Positions 9,763-17,868 of a DNA stretch of 64,000 bases are shown here, piece after piece (position 1 is the first letter of the stretch; the number at the start of each line of letters is the position of its first letter). This stretch comes from Candidatus Puniceispirillum sp. (lineage in GTDB: Bacteria > Pseudomonadota > Alphaproteobacteria > Puniceispirillales > Puniceispirillaceae). The notes under the pieces were generated by a model. The model searched no databases and had not been told where the DNA came from. It saw only the letters and a program-made list of their open reading frames with translations. The stretch spans positions 1 to 64,000 of the forward strand of contig JAOEVD010000007.1 of assembly GCA_028383305.1 (NCBI GenBank). The letters are read 5' to 3'. A program made the position numbers and the translations under genes.

Positions 9763-11199
9763 CTAATTATAGATTTCACTTGAATATTTGGTCACCAGAA
9801 ATGCGTCCAGACCTTCAATGCCGCCTTCATAGCCATAGCCACTAAATTTCAATCCACCAAAGGGCGTCTCAACCGAATGAACATGAAGCGAGTTGACCGC
9901 CAGCATGCCGGTTTCGATTTCCGATTTTAAAATTCGTACTGTCTTTGGACTGTTAGTAAAAGCATAGGCGGCAAGGCCGAATGGCAGGCTGTTGGCACGC
10001 TCAATCACCTCATCAAGATTATGAAAACTTGTCGTTGGCGCGATCGGGCCAAAAGGCTCTTCAGTCATGATGCGCGCGGTTTCAGGAACATTGCCAAGAA
10101 GCGTTGGCTGATAGAATGACCCTGGGCTTTGCATGCGGCCGCCGCCAGACAATAGCTCGGCACCTTTTGACAAAGCATCACTGACAAACCCATCCATTAT
10201 GTCGATCCGGCGTTCGGCAACAAGCGGGCCCATACTGACACCAGCATCAAGCCCATTGCCAGTATTGACCGCCTCGACATGTTTTCTAAACGCCGCCAGA
10301 AATTCATCATGCACCGCCGCATCAACAAAAAAGCGGGTTGGTGAAATACATACCTGACCGGCATTACGGAATTTGCCCATTGCGCATAGCTGCGCCGCAG
10401 CCTCAATATCGGCATCTTTGAACACCATCACCGGCGAATGGCCGCCAAGCTCCATCGTACAGCGAATCATATTCTTAGCCGCGAGCTGCTGAAGATGAAT
10501 GCCAACAGGCACACTGCCGGTAAAGCTAAGTTTGCGCGGAATTGTGGAGCCAAGAAGGTGCTCGGAGACGTCTGACGGCACCCCAAAGACAATATTCAGC
10601 ACACCCGCTGGCAAGCCTGCATCAACCAAAGCCTTACCAATCGCAATCGCGGTGGCTGGCGTTTCTTCGCTTGGTTTAATCGTGATCGAACAGCCCGCGG
10701 CCAAAGCACCAGCAACTTTGCGCATCACATTTGTTGCAGGAAAATTCCAGGCAACAAAGGCCAAGGCTGGCCCAACTGGCGCTTTGCGCGCCTCATGCTG
10801 CATGCCCGGAAAGCGTGATGGAATAATCCGGCCATAGATCCGTTTGCCTTCTTCACCATACCAGCGCAGAAGGTCAATCGCAACCTGCATTTCAATTTTT
10901 GACTCAGCAAGCGGCTTGCCCATTTCACGCGTCAGATTGGCACTATTGACCTCAAACCGTTCTTCAAGAATACGAGCCGCCTTTTCCAGAATGGCTTGTC
11001 GGCTAAGTGGTGTCATTGCCCGCCAGTGGTTGAAACCATCACGGCTGCTGTCGAGGGCGCGATCAAGATCTGTTGGGCTGGCATGCGGTACCTGCCCAAT
11101 TTCACTGCCATCAGCCGGACAAATAACCGGCTCGCTTTTGCCGGTACTTCCAAAAACCCATTCACCAGCGATTAGCATTTTCAATTCTGGGTAGGACAT
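9763..11199 (-). CDS. NAD(P)-dependent aldehyde dehydrogenase, succinate-semialdehyde dehydrogenase-like
   Basis: Aldehyde dehydrogenase, 478 residues, most like the GabD/SSADH branch that oxidises succinate semialdehyde to succinate. The general base is in MELGGHSPVMVF (Glu) and the catalytic cysteine in NAGQVCISPTRFF; the Rossmann segment with FTGSVPVGIHL is intact. GGAG eight bases upstream of ATG at 11199 supports the start. Substrate is not certain, since related enzymes act on other omega-semialdehydes. The LysR gene upstream lies in the same orientation and may regulate the dehydrogenase or the divergent dioxygenase. Confidence 0.88.
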   Translation of the reverse strand: MSYPELKMLIAGEWVFGSTGKSEPVICPADGSEIGQVPHASPTDLDRALDSSRDGFNHWRAMTPLSRQAILEKAARILEERFEVNSANLTREMGKPLAESKIEMQVAIDLLRWYGEEGKRIYGRIIPSRFPGMQHEARKAPVGPALAFVAWNFPATNVMRKVAGALAAGCSITIKPSEETPATAIAIGKALVDAGLPAGVLNIVFGVPSDVSEHLLGSTIPRKLSFTGSVPVGIHLQQLAAKNMIRCTMELGGHSPVMVFKDADIEAAAQLCAMGKFRNAGQVCISPTRFFVDAAVHDEFLAAFRKHVEAVNTGNGLDAGVSMGPLVAERRIDIMDGFVSDALSKGAELLSGGGRMQSPGSFYQPTLLGNVPETARIMTEEPFGPIAPTTSFHNLDEVIERANSLPFGLAAYAFTNSPKTVRILKSEIETGMLAVNSLHVHSVETPFGGLKFSGYGYEGGIEGLDAFLVTKYSSEIYN

Positions 11200-11310
11200 C
11201 AGTTAGTCTCCATTTCGCGCTATAATAATAAGCCTAGTATGGATGGCAATTCGCCATGCTTCAATCACAAAGACGACAGGGCCAACAAAATTTGGTAAAT
11301 GAGGGTTGCC

Positions 11311-12219
11311 CTAATGGTAATGAGCTTGATTTTGCTGACGCAGCCCCTCTTCGGCTGCCTCAATAAACATCGATGCCAAGGTTGTTCGGGGCCGGTCAGC
11401 GGGAAACATAAAAGCAAACTCATAGTGAATTGTGGGTTCCAATTGCCGCACAACAACATTGCCACCACTATTCGATTTTGCCGTGAATGGATCAGCAATC
11501 GCAATGCCGATGCCGTCTTCGACGAATTCATTCACTGCAACAGCCGTTGTTTCAAATTGCGGTTTATAATCAATTCCCGCCGTCGCAAAAAGCTGGTCAA
11601 TCCGCATCCGGCCAATCGTGCCTCGCGGCAAGCCAACCAAGGCCTCACCGGCGAGATCCGACAGGCTTATCTCTTGCTGTTTAGCCAATTTGTGCTGCTT
11701 GTGCAGAATGCAAACACCTGGAAAATGGCCAATGTGAATCATATGTTCGCTTGGGTAACTAAAAGGCAATGCCACCGCGCATAGATCAAATTGCTGACCC
11801 TCGATGCGCCGTTCTAACTCGCCCCGACCAACGACTTCGATATTGACTGAAACACGCGCCGCCTTTGCTTTGAAAATACGCAATGCTTTTGGCATCAGGC
11901 CACGCGCCAATGTCGCCGAGGTCAAGACTTGCAGATGACCGTCTGAAACCTGCCGGATCTGATTTGCCTTTCGTACAAATCGATTCAAGGCTTCGGCTGC
12001 CGAATCCGCCTCGGCCAAAAGCAGTTTTCCTTCAGCGGTTAATCTTAACCGGCGCTTGCTCCGGTCAAACAGGCTGATGCCAAGCTGGCTTTCAAGTGAT
12101 GCAACATGACGGCTCATCGCTGATTGATCAACGCCAAGAATTTTAGCCGCATCGGTCATGCTGCCAGCGCCAGCGATGATGCGGAATGTCTCTATCCAAC
12201 GAAAGGGAGGTTGCTTCAT
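11311..12219 (-). CDS. LysR-family transcriptional regulator
   Basis: DNA-binding regulator with an N-terminal winged helix-turn-helix (about residues 18-65; TDAAKILGVDQSAMSRHVASL) and a C-terminal periplasmic-binding-like effector domain. 302 residues is the usual LysR length. It is divergent from the TauD-type dioxygenase gene across a short AT-rich promoter region, the classical arrangement for LysR control of the divergent gene. The inducer is unknown. Confidence 0.92.
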   Translation of the reverse strand: MKQPPFRWIETFRIIAGAGSMTDAAKILGVDQSAMSRHVASLESQLGISLFDRSKRRLRLTAEGKLLLAEADSAAEALNRFVRKANQIRQVSDGHLQVLTSATLARGLMPKALRIFKAKAARVSVNIEVVGRGELERRIEGQQFDLCAVALPFSYPSEHMIHIGHFPGVCILHKQHKLAKQQEISLSDLAGEALVGLPRGTIGRMRIDQLFATAGIDYKPQFETTAVAVNEFVEDGIGIAIADPFTAKSNSGGNVVVRQLEPTIHYEFAFMFPADRPRTTLASMFIEAAEEGLRQQNQAHYH

Positions 12220-12325
12220 TTGTCTACCTATGTGTTTTACGCATAGTTATATAGTTATTTTTCATTTTTTATCATCATTTATTTCATTTAGTATATTTTT
12301 TTGAATAAATCAAACTGAGGTAACA
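12220..12325. promoter_or_regulatory. Divergent AT-rich promoter region (LysR / TauD-like dioxygenase)
   Basis: A 106-bp AT-rich spacer between divergent genes, containing TTACGCATAGTTATATAGTTA and runs of T. By position it should carry both promoters and the LysR binding site. I cannot point to a convincing T-N11-A box. Confidence 0.4.
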
Positions 12326-13198
12326 ATGAACGCGAATGACAGTTTTGACGTAATTCCATCGGGTGCCGCGCTTGGCGCTGATATTGTTGGTCTGGATTTA
12401 ACGCAGGAGATTGATGGTGCCGTTTTTGATCGCGTGATTGACGCGTGGAACAGACATTTGGTTCTGCGCTTTCGTAATCAAAACTTAACCGAAGAACAAT
12501 TTGTGCGGTTTTCACGCTATTTTGGCGGCCTCGACAAGGCGCCGACACGACCTGTTAACGGAAGCTATCATCCAACACGCGAAGAAATTGCCGTGGTTTC
12601 GAATATTGTCCAAGGCGGCGTTCCGATTGGTGGGCTTGGCAATTCAGAATTGGTTTGGCATCAGGACATGACCTATAAGGATTTACCACCTAAGGCCAGC
12701 ATTCTGTACGGGCTGACAACCCCAGCCACCGGCGGCGATACGCATTTTTACAATCTCAATCGCGCCTATGAAACTTTGCCTAATGCCTTGCGTGAAAAAA
12801 TCAAAGGTTGGTCATGCAAACATGATGCAACGCGCAATTCGGCTGGACAATTGCGGGCCGGATTTGACGAAAATTATGACAATGAAAGCCGCCCGGGTGC
12901 GATACACCCGCTGGTAATCAGACATCATGCCACCGGCAAGGAATCGCTTTATGTCGGCCGCCGCCCCAATGCATGGATTGTCGGGTTATCAGATGAAGAA
13001 AGCAACCAGCTTTTGGATGATATTTGGCAGCATATCGAAAATGGTTCACATCATTGGGCACAGCAATGGCAACCAAAGGATATTGTGATTTGGGATAATC
13101 GTTACACGCTTCATATGCGCGGCGATCTTGACCCGGCGCAAGACCGGCTTATGCACCGAACACAAATCCAAGATGAAAGCGCCCCTGCCGCTGCCTGA
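12326..13198 (+). CDS. TauD/TfdA-family Fe(II)/2-oxoglutarate-dependent dioxygenase
   Basis: Non-haem iron dioxygenase of the taurine dioxygenase family; such enzymes hydroxylate a substrate with oxygen and 2-oxoglutarate, often releasing sulfite or a small acid. The metal-binding HxD is seen in ELVWHQDMTY (about residue 111) and the distal histidine and arginine in DNRYTLHMRGD and RLMHRTQI. 290 residues is normal. A TauE-like exporter follows 141 bp downstream, which fits sulfonate use with sulfite export, but the sequence does not prove taurine as the substrate. Confidence 0.9.
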   Translation: MNANDSFDVIPSGAALGADIVGLDLTQEIDGAVFDRVIDAWNRHLVLRFRNQNLTEEQFVRFSRYFGGLDKAPTRPVNGSYHPTREEIAVVSNIVQGGVPIGGLGNSELVWHQDMTYKDLPPKASILYGLTTPATGGDTHFYNLNRAYETLPNALREKIKGWSCKHDATRNSAGQLRAGFDENYDNESRPGAIHPLVIRHHATGKESLYVGRRPNAWIVGLSDEESNQLLDDIWQHIENGSHHWAQQWQPKDIVIWDNRYTLHMRGDLDPAQDRLMHRTQIQDESAPAAA

Positions 13199-13339
13199 CC
13201 AAAAGCAAAAACCGCAATGATCAAAACCAATTGACTCTTGCGGTGCCTGCCACAAACGCCTTTTAGTCTGTCTTGCTGGTGGAATTGAACAACCCTGCCA
13301 GCTTTCCCATCGCAATCTTTAATCTAAGGCGTATTTGAT

Positions 13340-14071
13340 TTGGAACTAATGGATGTTCTTCTGGTTTGCCTGATTGCCTTTGTTACCGCAGGCATCACGG
13401 GCATTACCGGTGTTGCGGGCGGGCTGTTACCAGCGGTTTTCCTTACGCCAATTATTGGCATCACCTCGGTCATGCCGGTCTTGGCGATCATGCTTTTATT
13501 TGGCAGCGTGTCGCGCGCCTGGATCAATCGTGCCAGTTTTCATCGCGATGCATTTCGCCGCATTGCAATTCCAGCGGTGCCTATGGTTGTGCTTGGCGGC
13601 ATTTTTTATGCCCAACTCGAACCAAAGATGATTGCCTTGATGCTGGGAAGCGTTGTTCTGGCATCCATTCCCATTCGACGCATCGCCAAATCATATGAAA
13701 TCAAAACATCGCGAGGCATGTTGAGCGGGGTTGGCGGCGTTTTTGGATTTCTGGCCGGATCATCAACTGGCCCGGGGCTGCTGCTTGTTCCCTTTATGCT
13801 TGGCTATGGATTATCGCGGACCAGCTTTGTTGCCACGCTTGCGGTGATTGCTGCGCTGACCCATGTTGCACGCGCCGCCACATTCGGCAGCATCGGCCTG
13901 ATCGGGCAGGAGGTTTTGATCCTTGGACTGATTGGCGGCGCAGCAACAATACCAGGCAATATGCTTGGCAAAGTAATACTCAAGAAAATGACCAACCATA
14001 ACCATGAAATCTTGGTTGATTTGATGGCGTTTGGCGGCGGGGTTAATTTCCTTTACCTGGCTTTGGCCTGA
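13340..14071 (+). CDS. TauE/SafE-family membrane exporter
   Basis: Integral membrane protein of 243 residues with about eight hydrophobic segments and the family's glycine-rich repeats (GITGVAGGLLPA near the N-terminus and GGVFGFLAGSSTGPG in the middle). Members export sulfite, sulfoacetate or other small anions. Its place just behind a TauD-type dioxygenase supports export of sulfite or a related product; this is inferred from context. Confidence 0.85.
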   Translation: MELMDVLLVCLIAFVTAGITGITGVAGGLLPAVFLTPIIGITSVMPVLAIMLLFGSVSRAWINRASFHRDAFRRIAIPAVPMVVLGGIFYAQLEPKMIALMLGSVVLASIPIRRIAKSYEIKTSRGMLSGVGGVFGFLAGSSTGPGLLLVPFMLGYGLSRTSFVATLAVIAALTHVARAATFGSIGLIGQEVLILGLIGGAATIPGNMLGKVILKKMTNHNHEILVDLMAFGGGVNFLYLALA

Positions 14072-14101
14072 TGGTCGTAAAACAAAAGATTAAAAACCGC
14101 C

Positions 14102-14263
14102 TTAATGCACAAAAACCTGTTTGAGGAAGTTTTTAATTTGGGCATTTCCCGGCGCTTTGAGAAATCGTTCTGGGTCATTTTCCTCAATAATCATGCAGTG
14201 ACCCCCAAAGATCACTCGATCGGCAATTTTGCGCGCAAACCCAACGCCATACGTAACACAAAC
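14102..14263 (-). pseudogene. C-terminal remnant of a GlnQ/HisP-type amino acid ABC transporter ATPase
   Basis: The last 53 codons of a polar amino acid transporter ATPase survive. The translation holds the H-loop region (VTYGVGFARKIADRVIF, family consensus VTHEMxFAxxVADRV), then MIIEENDPERFLKAP and a final FLKQVF. The H-loop histidine is now tyrosine, and a stop codon sits directly before the fragment. Walker A, signature and Walker B are absent. This is a decayed end left by deletion or insertion. Confidence 0.8.
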
Positions 14264-14330
14264 CTAGAGAGATTATGACGCAGCTAGGACAGGTTGGGGT
14301 TTTGGTTGGACAAGAAATGGCGCGTGTTGG

Positions 14331-14423
14331 TACTATTCTTCAGATCATATCAAGGAAAAGAAGTATTGTCGCTGGCGCAAGCAATATGGCGGCATAGGAA
14401 CGTATCAGCTGAAAGAGTTGGTT
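14331..14423 (+). mobile_element. Remnant of an IS3-family transposase orfA
   Basis: About 31 codons read ...KEKKYCRWRKQYGGIGTYQLKEL, matching the typical IS3-family OrfA pattern (TYYRWRKxYGGxxxxQxKRLKEL). There is no complete helix-turn-helix start, no orfB and no recognisable terminal repeats. It lies 70 bp from the truncated ATPase fragment and marks the left edge of the less GC-rich block beginning at 14559, consistent with an old insertion/deletion scar. Confidence 0.6.
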
Positions 14424-14558
14424 GGCTCCAGAATCCATCGTCGCGATGGAATAACTGCCTTTAATACACTAACGTTCAATGTGAACTGGTTTAAGGGGGT
14501 TGATAACGGCTGCTAGTGAAATTCCGGATAAGCTATACTATTTTAAGCGAGATAAAAA

Positions 14559-15548
14559 ATGGCTGAAGAACATGATTTGAGTATGATGGAAAACCTTTAT
14601 TGGTGGGGTATTCCCACTCTTTTCAGGTGTCCACAAGACGAGCTTAAAACTGCTGATATTGCCCTTGTTGGGGTTCCTCATTCCACTGGCAATGGAACAA
14701 CTGAACGTGATCAGCACCTAGGTCCACGTGCTGTGAGGAATGTATCCGCACTCCAACGTCGAACACATGGTGATTTCAAAATCAATCCATGGAATGAAGC
14801 AAAAATTATAGATGCCGGTGATGTCCCTTTGCCGCGGGCAAATGATAATGAACATTGCATTGAACAAATAACAAATTTTTACAAAGCTGTTGATAACTCT
14901 AATACTCGTCCTGTTTCAATTGGGGGTGATCATTCGATTACTGGAGGAATCATACAAGGGCTTGCTAATGGAGTTTTAACGAACGGTGAAAAGATCTGTT
15001 TTTTACACCTCGACGCTCACACCGATGTTTTTACCACTGTTGACCATTTTCTTGGTGCACAAAAATCTGCAGCCCATTGGGGTGCGTATTTGCCTGACCA
15101 AGGTATGATTGATCCAAAAAATTCAATGCAAATTGGTCTACGCGGCCACCCACGAACGCTAGATTGGCTGCAACCGTCTTACGACTATGGTTATAACATT
15201 GTAACTATGAAGGAATACCGCAAGCGTGGCGCTCTTGACGTTGTAGAACAGGTAAAAGCAGTGCTTGATGGACGGCCTGTATACATAACGTTTGATCTTG
15301 ACTGCCTCGACCCTTCTGTTGCACCCGCAGTTTCTAATATTGAACCAGGCGTCAAAGGTTTTTCTATTGATGAGGCGATTGAACTTATACATGCAGTCCG
15401 GGGAATGAATATCATTGGCGGTGATGTGGTTTGTTTGATGCCAACAAAAGATAGTCCAAATCAGATAACCGCAATGGTTGCGGCCGCAATTATGTTTGAA
15501 ATGATTTCGATGATAGCTGAGTTAAAAGTAAAAAACGCGATAGTTTGA
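14559..15548 (+). CDS. Ureohydrolase-family protein (agmatinase / guanidino-acid hydrolase-like)
   Basis: Binuclear metal enzyme of the arginase/agmatinase family, expected to hydrolyse a guanidino group to urea plus amine. All three metal motifs are present: GGDHSITGG (about residue 121), HLDAHTDVF and TFDLDCLDPSVAPA. 329 residues is normal. The substrate is not determined; the family includes agmatinase, guanidinobutyrase, guanidinopropionase and formimidoyl hydrolases. A DMT transporter follows, possibly in one transcript. A second, quite different ureohydrolase is at 24430. Confidence 0.88.
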   Translation: MAEEHDLSMMENLYWWGIPTLFRCPQDELKTADIALVGVPHSTGNGTTERDQHLGPRAVRNVSALQRRTHGDFKINPWNEAKIIDAGDVPLPRANDNEHCIEQITNFYKAVDNSNTRPVSIGGDHSITGGIIQGLANGVLTNGEKICFLHLDAHTDVFTTVDHFLGAQKSAAHWGAYLPDQGMIDPKNSMQIGLRGHPRTLDWLQPSYDYGYNIVTMKEYRKRGALDVVEQVKAVLDGRPVYITFDLDCLDPSVAPAVSNIEPGVKGFSIDEAIELIHAVRGMNIIGGDVVCLMPTKDSPNQITAMVAAAIMFEMISMIAELKVKNAIV

Positions 15549-15570
15549 AATCAACTAAACTCGGGGGTTC

Positions 15571-16416
15571 ATTCTGGAAGCGTTTTTTGTAATTCTAGTC
15601 CTTGCTGCAGCACTTATGCACGCATTTTGGAATCTTATTTTAAAGAGAGCTCAAGATAAGGCTGTAGCTGTGATGTCAATTTTTTTCAGCAGTTTGCCTT
15701 TAGCTTTGGCTGGCCTTTATATCGGAGGCTTTCCAAAACTGTCAGCTCTACCCGTGATTTTGCTAAGTGCAATATTGCAGACTGGTTACAGTATATCACT
15801 TTTTAAAGCATATGATCAGGGCCAATTAAGTAGCGTGTATCCAGTTGCTAGAGGCTCTGCGCCCGTATTTATTTTTATCTTGAGCTATATCTTTTTCGCA
15901 CCTGAGATTCCAATACAAACTTTTGTTGGAATATTGTTCATTTGTGCCGGCCTAGTCGCGCATGGACTAGTTCAGTTATGGCAAAATCAGGGGAAAAACC
16001 GGCAGCTTGCTTTTGCATTAATTACAGGTATATTCATCGCTTTATACTCAATTACAGATGCTTACGGTGTGCGGTTGGTGGGCAGTTCCTTGTCCTTTTT
16101 TGGAGCTATGGCCCTGTTCAACCGTCTGTTCCTGTTTTTGTATCTGATTGTGTTAGAAAGAAACTTCTTGCCACGCCTTGTCAGGGGTTACCGACACAGT
16201 TTTATTCTTGGTGGTTTAATTTCTTTTGTCTGCTATCTAATAATTCTGGAAGCTTATCAGCATTTGCCCGTGGCGTTAGTGTCTTCCTTGCGAGAGACTT
16301 CTATTCTTTTTGCTATTTTACTCAGTGTTACGTTTTTAAAAGAAAAGATGACCACAGATAAAATTGCTCTGGTTTTCGTTATAGCTCTCGGTGTTGTTTT
16401 TCTTTATCCAGCATAA
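15571..16416 (+). CDS. EamA/DMT-superfamily membrane transporter
   Basis: Ten-helix drug/metabolite-type transporter (two EamA repeats). The first ATG (15616) would cut into the first helix: the preceding in-frame codons read LEAFFVILVLAAAL, exactly the hydrophobic lead of DMT proteins, and no other ATG is available. The likely start is therefore a non-ATG codon, ATT at 15571 or CTG at 15574, just after the ribosome-site-like CGGGGG at 15562-15567. It follows the ureohydrolase by 22 bp and may export the amine or urea product or import the substrate; this is inference. Confidence 0.82.
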   Translation: MLEAFFVILVLAAALMHAFWNLILKRAQDKAVAVMSIFFSSLPLALAGLYIGGFPKLSALPVILLSAILQTGYSISLFKAYDQGQLSSVYPVARGSAPVFIFILSYIFFAPEIPIQTFVGILFICAGLVAHGLVQLWQNQGKNRQLAFALITGIFIALYSITDAYGVRLVGSSLSFFGAMALFNRLFLFLYLIVLERNFLPRLVRGYRHSFILGGLISFVCYLIILEAYQHLPVALVSSLRETSILFAILLSVTFLKEKMTTDKIALVFVIALGVVFLYPA

Positions 16417-16427
16417 AGCACACGAGA

Positions 16428-16456
16428 ACTGGTGCGCAATTTTCTTGCACACCAGT
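16428..16456. terminator. Stem-loop between convergent DMT and binding-protein genes
   Basis: ACTGGTGcGCA-loop-TGCaCACCAGT forms a strong hairpin in the gap between two convergent stop codons. No T-run follows on either strand, so termination is plausible but not certain. Confidence 0.5.
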
Positions 16457-16471
16457 ATAGGTTAATCAGCC

Positions 16472-17500
16472 CTATTTTTTAGGCTCTGTTTTTCCGTCGT
16501 AACGCTTTTTCCATTCCTTAACGATACGGTCTTTGTTGGCAGCCGCCCAAGCAAACTTGTTGTCAATCAACTTAGCGTTCACTTCTTTGAAGAAATTTGG
16601 AAGCTTTGGATCTGGCGTAATTTTGGATGTGTCAGCAATAATTGATTGACGCTCACCAAAAAGTTCCATCCCTCTGCCAAGCGTCCAATCAATAAGACGC
16701 TTCGAGTCCTCAAGGTTTTTTGTTCCCTTCATGATTGCTACAACCTGCATCTCCCAACCAATTCCTTCTTCAGGAATAATCATTTCCATTGGTGCGCCAG
16801 CTTTGATGATTTTGATAGCGCGGCCAGGCCAAGAGATACCAATAGGAAACTCACCAGACCCAGATTGTTTGCAAGGCTTTGAGCCTGAGTGAGTGTAAAC
16901 ACCAACATTTTTATGAAGGGCATCCATATATGTCCATGCTGCATCTTCACCCATAACCTGAATCCAACTTGATACATCCAGGAACCCTGTTCCAGATGAG
17001 TTTGGATTCGGCATTGAAATCAGTCCTTTATATATAGGATTGGTTAGATCTGCCCAGCTCTTTGGCTTTGGCAAACCAAGCTTTTTCGCTTCAATTGTGT
17101 TCCAGCAAATGCAACCAGCCCATCCGTAGTTGCCAACCCAATTCACTTCTCCCTCTTTATCAACATACCGCTGATCAATTTTATCCATTCCTTTTGGGGT
17201 ATAAGGATGGAACATGCCTTGCGCTTCCATCTTCAACGCCACGGTCGCAGCCATTTCAAAAAGGACATCGGCTTGTGGGTTGTCTTTTTCCGCCATCATT
17301 TTTGCTGCCATTGTGCCAGTGGATTCACGAACCACTTTTACCTTAATGTCAGGATTATCCTTTTGGAAATTGTCCATGTAATACTTAAGGTTGTCAGCAT
17401 CAGTACTCGAGTAAACCAAAAGGTCACCAGCGTTTGCGGCACCAGTAAGCAGTATTGATGCGAAAATGCCAACGGCTAATTTTCTATAATTAAACTTCAT
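16472..17500 (-). CDS. Fbp/PhnS-type ABC transporter substrate-binding protein
   Basis: Periplasmic binding protein of the iron(III)/2-aminoethylphosphonate/sugar-phosphate type (SBP family 6/8). A signal peptide (about residues 1-24 from the second ATG; cleavage after GAANA) precedes the mature start GDLLVYSSTDAD. The motifs NWVGNYGWAGCICWNTIEA and GISWPGRAIKIIKAG resemble PhnS-like and AfuA-like proteins more than Tyr-based iron binders. The ATG at 17500 is preferred because GGGAG lies eight bases upstream; the ATG at 17506 is too close. It is divergent from its ATPase and permease genes across an inverted repeat. Ligand unknown; a phosphorylated or phosphonate compound is likely from context. 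Confidence 0.85.
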   Translation of the reverse strand: MKFNYRKLAVGIFASILLTGAANAGDLLVYSSTDADNLKYYMDNFQKDNPDIKVKVVRESTGTMAAKMMAEKDNPQADVLFEMAATVALKMEAQGMFHPYTPKGMDKIDQRYVDKEGEVNWVGNYGWAGCICWNTIEAKKLGLPKPKSWADLTNPIYKGLISMPNPNSSGTGFLDVSSWIQVMGEDAAWTYMDALHKNVGVYTHSGSKPCKQSGSGEFPIGISWPGRAIKIIKAGAPMEMIIPEEGIGWEMQVVAIMKGTKNLEDSKRLIDWTLGRGMELFGERQSIIADTSKITPDPKLPNFFKEVNAKLIDNKFAWAAANKDRIVKEWKKRYDGKTEPKK

Positions 17501-17556
17501 TTCCATTTCTCCCTATCCCATATCAATCGTTGGGTACTCTAGATTGTTCAATACCT

Positions 17557-17608
17557 TTGTGTAAATGTTGGCTTATAGAAGTTAACATTGATAAAAGCCG
17601 AACCATTG
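17557..17608 (+). promoter_or_regulatory. Promoter repeat copy A (putative LysR operator)
   Basis: A 52-bp element with only five differences from the copy at 25475-25526. Its core at 17566-17587 is a near-palindrome, TGTTGGCTT-ATAG-AAGTTAACA, suited to a LysR-type dimer. It lies upstream of the binding-protein gene on the minus strand. Confidence 0.65.
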
Positions 17609-17640
17609 CAAAATGTGAGGGCTCGGTAAACGCCGCATAA
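17590..17640 (+). pseudogene. Vestige of a lysR 5' end
   Basis: After copy A of the promoter repeat the sequence continues with the start of the LysR gene found at 25506 (TTG, then AAAGCCGAAC), then jumps to CATTGCAAAATGTGAGGGC, which matches that gene 67 bp further on (codons reading RTI.(K/E)C.G). The jump is between two CCGAAC direct repeats, as expected for a slippage deletion. This looks like the scrap of a lost paralogous regulator. Confidence 0.5.
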
Positions 17641-17696
17641 ACCACAAATCATTACCGCTGAACGGAAGACAGTTCTCTGGTTAGCGATAGTTTTAT

Positions 17697-17761
17697 TTTT
17701 ATCAATGTTAACTTCTATAAGTCAACATTTACACAACTGAAATTTGTGGTAAGTGATTATA
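17697..17761 (-). promoter_or_regulatory. Promoter repeat copy B (putative LysR operator)
   Basis: Reverse-oriented copy of the element at 25450-25510, nearly identical over about 60 bp including flanking TATAATCA and ACC.AAATTTCAG. Its core is at 17706-17727. Together with copy A it forms a 39-bp inverted repeat (17558-17596 and 17697-17735, one mismatch) that spans the divergent promoters of the importer. Confidence 0.65.
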
Positions 17762-17868
17762 GAAGATGCAACCTTACCATTTATTTTCTCGATGATTCCC
17801 AATTGTCGCGTCTTAGATTGGTTGCTATTTATTCTTTGATGTTATTCTTGAGGGGTTCAAGAAGAGTA

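Noticed and set aside
17557..17761. Inverted copies considered as insertion-sequence ends or a CRISPR-like repeat
   Set aside because: No transposase between the arms, only two copies, no regular spacers; the third copy lies in a promoter, so a regulatory reading fits better.
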